From NCBI GenBank assembly GCA_900199595.1, contig FZRB01000002.1, forward strand, positions 93,880 through 157,879: DNA of 64,000 nucleotides, in the 5' to 3' direction. This DNA comes from Lachnospiraceae bacterium. GTDB taxonomy: Bacteria > Bacillota > Clostridia > Lachnospirales > Lachnospiraceae. Below the pieces are notes generated by a model. The model saw nothing but the letters and a program-made list of their open reading frames with translations, searched no databases and was not told the DNA's origin. Positions within the stretch are counted from its first letter, which is position 1, and each line of letters opens with the position of its first letter. Of this stretch, positions 51,424 through 60,094 are shown in pieces. The position numbers and the translations under genes are program-made.

Positions 51424-53313
51424 TTAATCCGAATTTCTTTCAGGCTCCTTTTTCGGTTGGAAGCCGCTGTCATATGTAAGACCATATCCACGTTCTAAGA
51501 AGGATTTATCGGTACCGATTTCGTCGATACTGCCATACCACGGCGACGGGAGTTTCCCAGTAAAATCCGCACATCCGCATAGTACATCGGAAATCCCTTT
51601 TCCTTCCGAGCCCGGAAGATAACACATTACAACACTGCCCCAGTCATCATAGTCTTCGTGATCAATGATAACATTTCTGCCCGCAATAATGCAGGTAACG
51701 ACAGGTTTTCCCAGTTTCTTTACATTTTCGATAGCTTTTTTATTGTCAGGAAGACCAAGCGCTCCGCAGAGCTCCAGATCCTCGGTATCGCCGTTCCATT
51801 CTGCATAGGCCTGTTCTCCTACACAAAGCAGTACCACATCGGCATTCTTGGCCTTTCTCTTGTTCGTAATCACTTCAATGCCGTAATCCTCTGCATAACG
51901 TTTGAAGGCTTCCTGTATGGTTGTCACACCCTCAATATCCTTCTTCGAAGAACCGTTCCATTCGATGGTCCAGCCACCGCATTGCGCTGGAGCATTATCT
52001 GCAGCCGGTCCCGTTATATAGACCTTCGTACCCTCCTTAAACGGAAGGAGATTCGAATCATTTTTCAGAAGAACAAGGCTCTCCTCGACCATTTTCTCTG
52101 CAACTTTTCTGTATTCTAAAGAACCGGTCTCCTTCTGCTTTGTCTCCGTTTTTTCAAGGAAAGGATCCTCAAAAAGGCCTTCCTCTTTTTTGACTCTTAT
52201 AATTCTCGTTACAGCATCATCCACGCGTTCTTCACTGATTTCGCCGCTTTTTACAGCATCAACGATAATCTGTTTTGCCTCATCGAATCTTTCGACCTCC
52301 ATAAGCATGTCTATCCCCGCATTAACGCTTGTAATGACCTGCTCCTTGTAGGAGGAACCTGAAATGTGCTGTATAGATTCCCAGTCACTTACGATAAAGC
52401 CTTCAAAGCCCATCTCATTTTTCAGCTTCATGATATACTCTTTGTTTTCGTGCATCTTCACGCCATTTAAGGATGAATGGCTGATCATGATGGTCTGTAC
52501 GCCGGCGTCGATTTCAGCCTGATATACCTTTAGAAGTTCATTTATCTCGTCGTCGGTAAGTTCGGCATCACCCCTATCAATGAGCTTTCGGGGTTCCCCT
52601 TCCTCACCCGTGCCATATATTACATTTCCATCTGCAAAAAAATGTTTTGCACAGGCAACAAGTCCTCCGTCAATCAGCCCCTTTGTGTAAGCGGTACTGA
52701 GTTTTTTGATCGTTTCCAGATCCGAACCGTAGGATTCATAAGTTCTTCCCCAGCGCGGATCAACGGACTGCGCAATACACGGAGAATAATTCCAGAGCAT
52801 ATGGCAAAGCTTGGCTTCATCAGCCGTAATCAACCCAACCTGATATGCAAGTTCTTCGTCATTTGCAGCCCCCTGTCCAATGTTATGGGGAAAATATACT
52901 GCATTTAAACAGTAATTCACACCGTGAACGTCATCCTGCCCATAGATATATGGTATCCCTGCATCGGATAAAAGTGCGGCATTCTGATATTCGTCCACCA
53001 CGCTACGCCAGGAAGCTGCATTAATGCTTCCGACCGTAGATAGGATACTGCCATAGTCATTATCTTTCATTTTATCCGATTCGACATTATAAATCGCGGG
53101 CATCACCATCTGTGCCGCTTTCTGTTCAAGCGACAGACCGGCAACAATATCTTCGGGACTCTTAGAGGCGTATCCGGTACATTTATAATCGTAATCTGCG
53201 ACTGAGTACTTCTTCGTTTCCACTGCTTTTTGAGAATTATCTTTTGAAAAGCAGCCGGTTACCGATATCAGCACAGCCAATATAAGTAAAATGTATATTG
53301 GTTTTTTCTTCAT
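51424..53313 (-). CDS. GH3 beta-glycosidase lipoprotein (exo-beta-glucosidase type)
   Basis: 629 residues. Lipobox VTGC after a short signal. The GH3 N-terminal barrel has IPYIYGQDDVHGVN, SPCIAQSVDPRWGRTYESYG, CAKHFFADG and the nucleophile region GFIVSDWESI; the C-terminal domain has VLLKNDSNLLPFK, VYITGPAADN and a C-terminal VVMCYLPGSEG. The overall form matches exo-beta-1,3/1,4-glucan glucohydrolases and beta-glucosidases. Attached to the membrane, it would trim oligosaccharides produced by the GH16 enzyme. It is 6 bases downstream of the Pro-Thr/FN3 gene and 32 before the repeat lipoprotein, an operon. Confidence 0.92.
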   Translation of the reverse strand: MKKKPIYILLILAVLISVTGCFSKDNSQKAVETKKYSVADYDYKCTGYASKSPEDIVAGLSLEQKAAQMVMPAIYNVESDKMKDNDYGSILSTVGSINAASWRSVVDEYQNAALLSDAGIPYIYGQDDVHGVNYCLNAVYFPHNIGQGAANDEELAYQVGLITADEAKLCHMLWNYSPCIAQSVDPRWGRTYESYGSDLETIKKLSTAYTKGLIDGGLVACAKHFFADGNVIYGTGEEGEPRKLIDRGDAELTDDEINELLKVYQAEIDAGVQTIMISHSSLNGVKMHENKEYIMKLKNEMGFEGFIVSDWESIQHISGSSYKEQVITSVNAGIDMLMEVERFDEAKQIIVDAVKSGEISEERVDDAVTRIIRVKKEEGLFEDPFLEKTETKQKETGSLEYRKVAEKMVEESLVLLKNDSNLLPFKEGTKVYITGPAADNAPAQCGGWTIEWNGSSKKDIEGVTTIQEAFKRYAEDYGIEVITNKRKAKNADVVLLCVGEQAYAEWNGDTEDLELCGALGLPDNKKAIENVKKLGKPVVTCIIAGRNVIIDHEDYDDWGSVVMCYLPGSEGKGISDVLCGCADFTGKLPSPWYGSIDEIGTDKSFLERGYGLTYDSGFQPKKEPERNSD

Positions 53314-53319
53314 AATAGC

Positions 53320-54903
53320 TTATTTCTTTATTTTAACCTTCTTAACTTTACTCCACTTACTATACACTTTCTTATTATTCGAATCCTTCACATACGATCT
53401 TACTCTTACATAATATGTCTTTTTCTTCTTCAGCTTCTTAACTGTTAGAGAAGTATCGGTAAGACTCTTTGTCTTAAGTGTATCTGTAAAGTCTTTATCT
53501 AAAGCATATTGAACCTGATAACCCTTTACGTCCTTTACCTTTTTCCACGTTATGGTCATCTTTTTGGTCTTTTTGTTCTTTACACTCTTCAGTGTAGGAG
53601 TCTTAGGCTTTTCAACAGTCTGCTCAGGCGTTACTGTTGGAGTCGGTTCCTTCGTAGGTGTAACTGTTGGTGTTACAGTTGGTGTCGGTTTCGTCGTCGG
53701 AGTTACTGTTGGTGTTATTGTTGCCGTAGCCGTCGGTTTCACTGTAGAGGTTGGTGTTGCTGTAGGTTCTGCCGTTGGGGTTGCACTCGGACTTGCTGTT
53801 GGTTCTGCCGTTGGGGTTGCACTCGGGCTTGCTGTTGGTTCTACGGTTGGTGTCGCTGTCGGTTCTGCCGTCGGTGTTGCACTTGGACTTGCGGTTGGTT
53901 CTACGGTTGGTGTAGCAGTCGGCTCTGCCGTCGGTGTTGCACTCGGACTTGCGGTTGGTTCTACGGTTGGTGTAGCTGTCGGCTCTGCCGTCGGTGTTGC
54001 ACTCGGACTTGCTGTTGGTTCTACGGTTGGTGTCGCAGTCGGTTCTGCCGTCGGTGTTGCACTTGGGCTTGCTGTCGGTTCTACTGTTGGGGTTGCAATT
54101 GGTGTTGGCGTAGGACCATATATATTAGAATTAGGAAACGGTAAATGCGCATCATAGTCGCCGACTCCGCAAATCCTGAAATGGTAACTGCCAGAGTAGG
54201 CCTGTATCTTGAACCTGACGGATACCAACTGTTTGGCTGCATCCGGGCCGGATATCTTAGTCACACCCTTATACCATGACGGCTGTTTAAAATCTGACCA
54301 CGCAAGTGTTTTTACAGTTCCATTGGTTGATTTAGCGAGAGCTGCGGCCGGATTGGCATATCCAATTTCGGCATCAAAATCGCCCAGACTAAGTTCAAGG
54401 GATGGCGCAGCATCACAATAATACGAAATAGACAGACCGCCCCAGCCCGAGGCGTCGCCCGGTACCGGCATGGAGTTTTCACCCAGCCCCACGACGTCAA
54501 AGCAGATATATACGTATGGATTACAAGTTAATGTACCTTTGTCCAGTACTGCCGTACCGCTGAGGCTTCCGTTTTCGATATTTCCATTAATGATAGAGCC
54601 ATTTTCGTCTGGTTCGTCACAATCCCAGTCTATTCTCGAATTGCCGCCTTTTCCTTCATCGGTCATGACATACCAGAAACCTTCAGTATTGGTTCCGTTT
54701 CCCAAGCCTGTATCAACTTGTATATTGCCTCCTGTGTCATACCATGTTATAAACACTCCGTCATCATCGGCGAACGTCTCAATACTTCCTGCCCCAAAAG
54801 GCATCGGCACCACCCCCAGCACCATTGCACCCGTCAGTGCAAAGGAGATGGCACATTTTATAAATCTCCCATTTTTCGTTTCATTGATAAAACCTCCAAT
54901 CAC
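53320..54903 (-). CDS. Secreted Pro-Thr-rich protein with C-terminal FN3 module, start frameshifted
   Basis: The N-terminal 220 residues after the signal form a beta-sandwich-like domain with SGWGGLSISYYCDAAPSLELSLGDFDAEIGYAN, perhaps carbohydrate-binding. A Pro-Thr linker of 20-residue repeats (TPTVEPTASPSATPTAEPTA) leads to an FN3 domain (about 430-520; GYQVQYALDKDF, TYYVRVRSYV) and a Lys-rich end. The best ribosome site (ggagg, 54893-54897) and ATG at 54884 are out of frame: one extra A in the run 54872-54876 would give MKRKNGRFIKCAISFALTG, a perfect signal. The in-frame start, a GTG at 54903, lacks such a site. An error or phase variation is possible. Confidence 0.8.
   Translation of the reverse strand: MIGGFINETKNGRFIKCAISFALTGAMVLGVVPMPFGAGSIETFADDDGVFITWYDTGGNIQVDTGLGNGTNTEGFWYVMTDEGKGGNSRIDWDCDEPDENGSIINGNIENGSLSGTAVLDKGTLTCNPYVYICFDVVGLGENSMPVPGDASGWGGLSISYYCDAAPSLELSLGDFDAEIGYANPAAALAKSTNGTVKTLAWSDFKQPSWYKGVTKISGPDAAKQLVSVRFKIQAYSGSYHFRICGVGDYDAHLPFPNSNIYGPTPTPIATPTVEPTASPSATPTAEPTATPTVEPTASPSATPTAEPTATPTVEPTASPSATPTAEPTATPTVEPTASPSATPTAEPTATPTVEPTASPSATPTAEPTASPSATPTAEPTATPTSTVKPTATATITPTVTPTTKPTPTVTPTVTPTKEPTPTVTPEQTVEKPKTPTLKSVKNKKTKKMTITWKKVKDVKGYQVQYALDKDFTDTLKTKSLTDTSLTVKKLKKKKTYYVRVRSYVKDSNNKKVYSKWSKVKKVKIKK
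53750..54110 (-). repeat. Pro-Thr coding 60-bp tandem repeats
   Basis: Five to six in-frame copies of a 60-bp unit encoding TPTVEPTASPSATPTAEPTA, with minor base differences. Copy number can vary without frame change. The antisense strand gives long open but meaningless frames. Confidence 0.9.
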
Positions 54904-54987
54904 ATCTGTTTTTTCGTACAGATCAATTTCCTATTATGAGTCCAAAATCATATAATTCTTCTCGGGTATCAGTTAACAAACACGCTA

Positions 54988-55016
54988 ATTATACCAACAA
55001 GGAGAATGCTATTCAA
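54988..55016 (-). promoter_or_regulatory. Promoter of the FN3-GH3-lipoprotein operon
   Basis: TTGAAT (55011-55016) and TATAAT (54988-54993) on the minus strand, 17 bases apart, about 85 bases before the first gene. Nothing else is seen in 54904-55078. Confidence 0.7.
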
Positions 55017-55078
55017 TAATTTAAAGAAAATAATATGGAAATGCATTTAAGTTAGGCTATGAGCTGGGTAAAAACATC

Positions 55079-55169
55079 TTATTCTACTATCTTGCCACTG
55101 TCGATGATGACTGTACGGGTTCCGTAGGTCGCACAGTCGTCTGAGTGAGTTACCTGGAGGATGATTATC
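55079..55169 (-). pseudogene. C-terminal remnant of an ABC transporter ATP-binding gene
   Basis: In minus-strand sense the stretch ending in TAA at 55079-55081 reads ...ILQVTHSDDCATYG TRTVIIDSGKIVE stop. This is the end of an ABC ATPase: the H-loop (VTHSDDCA), the TRTVII strand and DSGKIVE. It has no start and begins inside the end of the esterase gene, so an older gene was cut off here by deletion or replacement. Confidence 0.7.
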
Positions 55170-56064
55170 TCCAGTTCTCGAAGAATTCCAGAATAAGCTT
55201 ATTCGTACTGATGCCGTTAATCTCCTCCGTATACCATGCGTGCTTCGCATCCTTCACAAGGACGCCCCACACAATGTCTTTATCCGAATCCGCTCCGTAC
55301 TTGCTGATGATTGAACCGTTTCCTATCTCGTCTTCGGACTGCTTCTCGAGTCCGTTTGAAGAAGCCATGTAATCAATGACGTCCTCAATGGCGGGATCAA
55401 GAGCTGTCTTTGCGGAACCATCGAAATTCTTCGGAATGGATTCGTCGTTATCTCCGAAGACTACAAGCATTCCAACGTCGTTCTTTTCGGGCCGCTCTTT
55501 CCAGAGCGTCTTACAAAGATCACCGCCGACACTTGTGCAAGCAAGGAATGTATCCTGAGCTTCAAGCGCAAGTCTGAAGTTCATGAATCCGCCGTTTGAG
55601 AAGCCGGCGCAGAACACATGATCCTCATCGAGCGAGTACTCATCAACAAGATAGTTTACAAGAGCTTTAATGAATCCGACATCGTTGTAATCAGGCTCTA
55701 GCCTCCCGTAGTTCCAGCTCGAATAGTTTCTTCCGGCCTTCGCGTTGACAGTTCCGGAAACATAGCAGACAGCGTAGCCCTTCGGAAGCGCATCATTATC
55801 AAAACCGCTTGTGAGGCGGAAGTTTTCGGCTGAATCACCAGCTCCGTGAAGCATCACGATGAGAGGCGCGTTCTTACTCTCTTGCGGAAGACTGATTACA
55901 AAGTCGTGCTTTACATCTTCAAAAGTACAGGTATACTTATTGTCCTTTTCAAGCACCACATTCTCAATTTTGGGATCCGATGAACCCGATGACGAGCATC
56001 CCATAAGTATGCAGGCAGCCGTGAGCCCGATCAACATAAGCGTTAAATAAATTATCTTCTTCAT
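55165..56064 (-). CDS. Lipoprotein esterase of the PHB depolymerase/feruloyl esterase-like family
   Basis: 299 residues. Lipobox LMGC after a hydrophobic stretch. The hydrolase has the oxyanion strand LIVMLHGAGDSAENF, nucleophile Ser in CAGFSNGGFM, acid Asp in VVFGDNDESIP and His in KDAKHAWYTEE, typical of the LpqC/poly(3-hydroxybutyrate) depolymerase-like family that includes feruloyl and acetyl-xylan-like esterases. Together with GH3 nearby it could de-esterify plant polysaccharide side groups; inferred. The ATG at 56064 has gggag 9 bases upstream. The stop codon lies beside the ABC remnant. Confidence 0.85.
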   Translation of the reverse strand: MKKIIYLTLMLIGLTAACILMGCSSSGSSDPKIENVVLEKDNKYTCTFEDVKHDFVISLPQESKNAPLIVMLHGAGDSAENFRLTSGFDNDALPKGYAVCYVSGTVNAKAGRNYSSWNYGRLEPDYNDVGFIKALVNYLVDEYSLDEDHVFCAGFSNGGFMNFRLALEAQDTFLACTSVGGDLCKTLWKERPEKNDVGMLVVFGDNDESIPKNFDGSAKTALDPAIEDVIDYMASSNGLEKQSEDEIGNGSIISKYGADSDKDIVWGVLVKDAKHAWYTEEINGISTNKLILEFFENWR

Positions 56065-56097
56065 TCGCATTTCTCCCTACTATATATAATCTAAATA

Positions 56098-56134
56098 GGC
56101 GTTTGCGAAACGCCGCAAGCCGCATAAATACGGC
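56098..56134. terminator. Twin short hairpins between the kinase and esterase genes
   Basis: ggcgtttgcgaaacgcc (56098-56114) and gccgcataaatacggc (56119-56134) are adjacent palindromes; the latter is followed by attttta on the plus strand and the former by tattt on the minus strand, so direction is unclear. They probably end the kinase transcript. Confidence 0.4.
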
Positions 56135-56195
56135 ATTTTTATTGACTTAAATATAAATTCGAGTTTTTCCATAGCTCTTAAATATCCGATATTAT

Positions 56196-56867
56196 CTAAT
56201 CTTTCTTCAATGAAACACACAATCCAAATGCTTCTTCTGCCAAAGCAACTGTTTCATCTATTGTTCTGTTTTCATCTCGAAGTATTATATTAAACCCGGA
56301 ATTAAGAAATGCATTATATGTTTCTTCCGAATTGATCATTTCGAGCCCCTTACGATAGTTCTGCATCGCGTATTCAGGATCAGGTTCCTCCAGAATCAAT
56401 CTGTAAAGAAACTGTTTTTCCGGATCCGGTCGCTCAAAAAATCTACGCACAGAAATCATCGGATCTGCCAGCATTACAAGAGTATGATTCTCAGGTGCTA
56501 TTCTCTTTAAAGTCTCAATACTGATATTTGTATCAACAAATACCTTTTTCCCCTGATTGCAGATTTCCGGAAGCATACGTAGTTCCAATACTTCACATTC
56601 CTTTTTCACTCCGTCAATCCAAGCTTTGTATTCCTCTGGCGATCTTCTTATAAAATCATGCCAATCCACAAGGTCTCTGGTATAGGTTAAGCACGGAAAT
56701 TCTCTTTCATCCAATTCTTCCGGATAATCATCGTGATAATTCTCTGAACAGATTATCCCCCCATGCCTTTTTGCCAGTTCCTTTACCATTGTGGATTTAC
56801 CTGCATAGGCAGTGCCTATAACAAAATATGCGTTTTCAAAATAAAACTTATCACTCAACTGTCGCAT
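56196..56867 (-). CDS. P-loop nucleotide kinase-like protein
   Basis: 223 residues. The Walker A motif is in YFVIGTAYAGKSTMVKEL, close to shikimate-kinase and AAA-like small-molecule kinases; later parts include TNISIETLKRIAPENHTLVMLADP and a C-terminal helical region. It may phosphorylate a small metabolite or cap nucleic acid; the substrate is unknown. The start is not clear: the ATG at 56867 is preceded by a close ggaagg, an upstream ATG at 56921 by aaagg; the first gives the usual spacing to Walker A. The intergenic 56868-57131 holds no other gene. Confidence 0.75.
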   Translation of the reverse strand: MRQLSDKFYFENAYFVIGTAYAGKSTMVKELAKRHGGIICSENYHDDYPEELDEREFPCLTYTRDLVDWHDFIRRSPEEYKAWIDGVKKECEVLELRMLPEICNQGKKVFVDTNISIETLKRIAPENHTLVMLADPMISVRRFFERPDPEKQFLYRLILEEPDPEYAMQNYRKGLEMINSEETYNAFLNSGFNIILRDENRTIDETVALAEEAFGLCVSLKKD

Positions 56868-57131
56868 CCTTCCATAATACAATATCTTCTGACATACAAA
56901 ACTAATCCATAACTTTTGCATACCTTTTTATTTCCAACTCATTGTGATTTCGCCCTATCATAGTTATTTTATATATCGGAAAAATGTTTAGTTACTTCTT
57001 TACTATACCATAATTCTTTTTCCTTTACAGTTATATCTTCATTATTGATTTATTTGTCTGTATGTCTTATATTACATACAAATTTATACGAACTTACTCA
57101 CACTTCCCGCAAAGCCCCTAAGTAAGCCAAA

Positions 57132-57167
57132 AAGGGAGTTCAGTAAAATAACTTACTAAACTCCCTT
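57132..57167 (-). terminator. Hairpin terminator beyond the left island end
   Basis: Fifteen-base arms aagggagtt(c/t)agtaa at 57132-57146 and 57153-57167 with one wobble, followed on the minus strand by tttttggc. It lies directly 3' of the tRNA-like sequence, as expected for a tRNA transcript terminator. Confidence 0.75.
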
Positions 57168-57169
57168 AA

Positions 57170-57202
57170 AGCAGGGGTACAAGGATTCGAACCTTGCACC
57201 TA
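57170..57202 (-). repeat. Left 33-bp direct repeat, tRNA 3'-end-like (candidate attL)
   Basis: The plus strand from 57170 (agcaggggtacaaggattcg...) is identical over 33 bases to 60793-60825. On the minus strand it contains a T arm (caagg-ttcgaat-ccttg) and the acceptor 3' strand tacccct with G as the discriminator, as in tRNA-Gln. No 5' tRNA half accompanies it. Confidence 0.7.
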
Positions 57203-57281
57203 ACGCCCAGAGTCAGAGGAACTTTCCTCTAGCGCTGAAAGCCCTCTGAATACGCCATTTTTCAACCCTATTATTTTATCG

Positions 57282-57305
57282 TGTGCTAATACGTGTGCTA
57301 ATATC
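57282..57305 (+). repeat. Tandem 12-bp repeats inside left end
   Basis: tgtgctaatacg followed by tgtgctaatatc. The same pair, with one changed base per unit, recurs at 60697-60720 in the same orientation, 72-79 bases from the respective 33-bp repeat. They could be integrase arm-type sites. Confidence 0.6.
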
Positions 57306-57315
57306 TTTAATAATA

Positions 57316-59214
57316 CTATTTCTTTATTTTGACCTTCTTAGCCTTACTCCATTTACTATATACCTTCTTATTATTGGAGTCCTTTACATACGATCTCACT
57401 CTTACATAATATGTCTTTGTCTTCTTCAGCTTCTTAACTGTAAGAGAGGTCTTGCTAAGACTCTTTGTCTTAACTGTTTCAGTAAAGTCTTTGTCTAAAG
57501 CATATTGAACCTGATAACCCTTTACACCCTTTACCTTTTTCCACTTTATTGTTATCTTTTTGGTCTTCTTGTTCTTTACGCTCTTCAGTGTAGGTGTATT
57601 CGGCTTCTTAACAGTCTGCTCTGGTGTTACAATTGGCGTCGGTTCCTTTGTAGGTGTTATAGTCGGTGCCGATTTCGTCGTCGGAGTTACTGTTGCCGTT
57701 GCTGACGGCTTCACTACTGAAGTTGGAGTTGCTAAAGGTGTAACCTTTCCTGATGGCTCCTTTGATGGTGTCGCACTTGGCACAGTGGTTGATGTTGCCT
57801 CCACTTCTGTTGTAGGAGTTGCAGTCACCTCTTGAATTGTTACGATGATCTTTTCTGCTTCCGTATCTATATGATCATCATCTCCTGACACCTTATACCA
57901 TACATAGTAGGTTTTAGCATCAGTTCCTTTAGGAATAGTTGCTGTATATGCTGTCGCTTCAGGCTCGGTAGTATCATCTACACCAAGAGCGTACTGTATC
58001 GTACCATCTTCAGTTTCTCCAGCTGTCACCAGCTCTTGTGCCTGTCCGTTGCAGATCAGAGCCTTTGCTTCCGGCGCTTTTGATATAACTGCCTTTTCCT
58101 TTTTTATGCAAGTATATGTATAAGTTCTATCTTCTATTACTGCTGAAATAGTATCCGGCGTTACATCCCAGCCGCCAGCTTTATATCCATCATCTGGCTT
58201 AGCTCCAGCTGCAGGAATATCATCTGCAGACAAATAAAATGTATCGGCGGTAGTACCATTAAGGGTAACCGTCTTGTCTTCCTTTGTTCCGTCATCCCAG
58301 GAGCCATTCACAACCTTGAATGTAACAGTGTAGCTGACAATTTCAGTATCAAGATCATCTTCAAAACTGCCACCATAGTTCAACCATAAGCTAAACCTTG
58401 TATCGTTCTGAAAATCTACATCTGCTCCTTCATGTATATGTATCACTGCATTAATACTTCCAACCTCATCCGTACCGAAAGCGTAACCCAACGCCGAACT
58501 AAGATTCCAGGAAATGCTTTCGATATCCGCATAACAATAGACATCTTTGACTTCTGTGCATTCCAAAAATGCATCATCTTCAATACTTGTAACGTTTTCG
58601 GGAATAGTAATTTCATTTAGTTCGTAACATCCATAAAAGGCGCTTTTACCTATTGCTGTGATACTGTCCGGAAGCTCTACGCTTTTTAGCAGGAAACATC
58701 CATAGAACGTATCTTTTTCAATTGACGTTATTCCTTCCGGGATATTCACCGTCTCAAGAATTGAACATCCACCAAATGCAGCTTCGCCTATATATGTGAC
58801 CGATTCGGGAATGGTAATTTCCTTAAGTATGCCACAGTAATAAAAGGCATCTTTTCCTATCTTGGATAACTGCGATCCTCTTTCAAAGCTAACGGAAACA
58901 GCAGAATTCTGCTTGTTGGGCAAAAAAGCGAAAGCTCTTTCTCCAATCTCTGTAATATCCTTGCCTATCACGATACTTTCTATCCCGCTAAGGTCATCCT
59001 CATAGAAAGCTTTATCTGCTATAGCACCGCTGCCACTTATCGTAAGTGTCGAACCACTTACGGAATATGTGGCGTTCTCCCCGCATGAGCCACTCTCACT
59101 TATCTCATAAGCCTGAACTGTCAGCGCAAACTGTGGCATTGCCCCCATGACAATTACTATTACCAAAGCAAAAGACAAAATACATCTTTTCATTCTTCTG
59201 CAACCTTGTTTCAT
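57316..59214 (-). CDS. Secreted BspA-LRR protein with FN3 C-terminal module
   Basis: 632 residues. Signal peptide (MKRCILSFALVIVIVMGAM...TVQA), LRR_5 repeats at about 60-230 (SVTYIGEAAFGGCSILETVNIPEGITSI), then a small beta module (YTVTFKVVNGSWDDGTKED), an MBG/Ig-like module (ALICNGQAQELVTAGE), a Pro-Thr linker, an FN3 domain (GYQVQYALDKDF, TYYVRVRSYV) and a Lys-rich end. LRR_5 proteins bind host or bacterial surfaces. The ATG at 59214 has ggggagg 8 bases upstream. The end of the gene shares 62 identical bases with the one at 63 kb. Confidence 0.88.
   Translation of the reverse strand: MKQGCRRMKRCILSFALVIVIVMGAMPQFALTVQAYEISESGSCGENATYSVSGSTLTISGSGAIADKAFYEDDLSGIESIVIGKDITEIGERAFAFLPNKQNSAVSVSFERGSQLSKIGKDAFYYCGILKEITIPESVTYIGEAAFGGCSILETVNIPEGITSIEKDTFYGCFLLKSVELPDSITAIGKSAFYGCYELNEITIPENVTSIEDDAFLECTEVKDVYCYADIESISWNLSSALGYAFGTDEVGSINAVIHIHEGADVDFQNDTRFSLWLNYGGSFEDDLDTEIVSYTVTFKVVNGSWDDGTKEDKTVTLNGTTADTFYLSADDIPAAGAKPDDGYKAGGWDVTPDTISAVIEDRTYTYTCIKKEKAVISKAPEAKALICNGQAQELVTAGETEDGTIQYALGVDDTTEPEATAYTATIPKGTDAKTYYVWYKVSGDDDHIDTEAEKIIVTIQEVTATPTTEVEATSTTVPSATPSKEPSGKVTPLATPTSVVKPSATATVTPTTKSAPTITPTKEPTPIVTPEQTVKKPNTPTLKSVKNKKTKKITIKWKKVKGVKGYQVQYALDKDFTETVKTKSLSKTSLTVKKLKKTKTYYVRVRSYVKDSNNKKVYSKWSKAKKVKIKK
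57323..57384 (-). repeat. 62-bp identical segment shared with 63009-63070
   Basis: The 3' coding ends of the two FN3 surface proteins are identical over 62 bases in the same orientation, 5.69 kb apart, giving a substrate for homologous recombination that would delete or convert the region between. Confidence 0.85.
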
Positions 59215-59304
59215 TTTAAGAGCCTCCCCTTATTTTCTATAAAACAACTCTTTTTCTAGTTTGATTGATTTTAAGTAAAAAAGAAGTACTAGTATCGTAA
59301 CATA

Positions 59305-59613
59305 TCATATATCAGCTGATGTAAGACAAATTGTTGTAACTAATACTTCTAATGACTCTTCAAGTATTTTGAAAACAATGGTATATTTTTTGACATCTGT
59401 CTGCCGATATCCTTTATCAGCATAACGCCCATACTTTCTTATTGGATGATTTTGAGGGCCATCTTCCAAGCTTAATATCTTTTCTTTTATTGTCGCCAAA
59501 TACTTTTCAGCTGTTTCAAGGTCTTTTGAAACCTTAAGTACATCCTCGTATATTTTATCCAAATCATCATATGCTTTAGCAGTCAAGATTACTTCATACT
59601 TATCTGATACCAT
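59305..59613 (-). CDS. RelE/ParE-type toxin
   Basis: 102 residues with the RelE/ParE fold order: YEVILTAKAYDDLDKIYEDV, helices, then HPIRKYGRYADKGYRQTDVKKYTIVFKI and a C-terminal strand VLVTTIC. RelE-like ribosome-dependent mRNA interferases and ParE gyrase poisons share this fold; which applies cannot be told here. It overlaps the antitoxin gene by 14 bases, the usual order antitoxin first. It stabilises the island it lies in, or protects against phage; inferred. Confidence 0.88.
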   Translation of the reverse strand: MVSDKYEVILTAKAYDDLDKIYEDVLKVSKDLETAEKYLATIKEKILSLEDGPQNHPIRKYGRYADKGYRQTDVKKYTIVFKILEESLEVLVTTICLTSADI

Positions 59614-59866
59614 ATTTAGAATCTAACCTCCTAAATGCCTCTTTTGCACTTATATTGGGTCGACCTTCATTTATACCCCTCTCAGCTTCTTCTATGGAAT
59701 CATCTATATACGAAGAATTAACCATGGAATCATAAGCTTCCATACTCATAATAACCATATCTCCAAATCCATTTTTAGTAACGAATATCGGTTCCATTGA
59801 TGAATGGCATCTGTCTGAAATATCAGATGTATTTCGCAATTCTGTTATTGGTATTATTTGTGGCAT
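59600..59866 (-). CDS. Phd/RelB-type antitoxin
   Basis: 88-codon gene. The product begins MPQIIPITELRNTSDIS, typical of Phd/YefM antitoxins with an N-terminal DNA-binding beta-strand/helix dimer (VTKNGFGDMVIMSMEAYDSM), and ends with a Glu/Arg-rich toxin-binding tail. The ATG at 59866 has aaaggagg 9 bases upstream; an ATG at 59929 would extend into the promoter. It likely represses its own promoter. Confidence 0.87.
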   Translation of the reverse strand: MPQIIPITELRNTSDISDRCHSSMEPIFVTKNGFGDMVIMSMEAYDSMVNSSYIDDSIEEAERGINEGRPNISAKEAFRRLDSKYGIR

Positions 59867-59897
59867 AGCTATATCCTCCTTTGATATCATTGACATT

Positions 59898-59925
59898 ATT
59901 ATAGCATAATAATGTACATTATCAA
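59898..59925 (-). promoter_or_regulatory. Toxin-antitoxin promoter with operator palindrome
   Basis: TTGATA (59920-59925) and TATAAT (59898-59903), 16-base spacer, minus strand. Between them is taatgtacatta, a perfect palindrome and likely antitoxin operator. Confidence 0.75.
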
Positions 59926-60058
59926 CCACAATTTGACAATATCTGTATACTAATACAGCGTCAACTTATGACCATTAGTTATGACCATGCTGGACACCGC
60001 TATTTTATTACATGGTATACACGTAGTCATAACTCAACAGTTTTGACCACAATAAAGA

Positions 60059-60080
60059 GGATGCCCATTTTTGAGCATCC
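60059..60080 (-). terminator. Hairpin after the LRR fragment
   Basis: ggatgc / gcatcc arms with loop containing ttttt, followed on the minus strand by tctttatt. Confidence 0.6.
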
Positions 60081-60094
60081 CCTTCGATTCATTC

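Noticed and set aside
53750..54110. CRISPR-like regular repeats
   Set aside because: There are no unique spacers; the repeats are in frame and code for a Pro-Thr linker.
53509..54157. Two long plus-strand frames opposite the Pro-Thr repeats (Cys/Arg-rich and Val/Gly-rich)
   Set aside because: They are antisense readings of the 60-bp Pro-Thr repeats and have no start context.
57170..57290. Functional tRNA gene at the left island end
   Set aside because: Only a T arm and the acceptor 3' strand are present; no partner acceptor strand or anticodon arm upstream.
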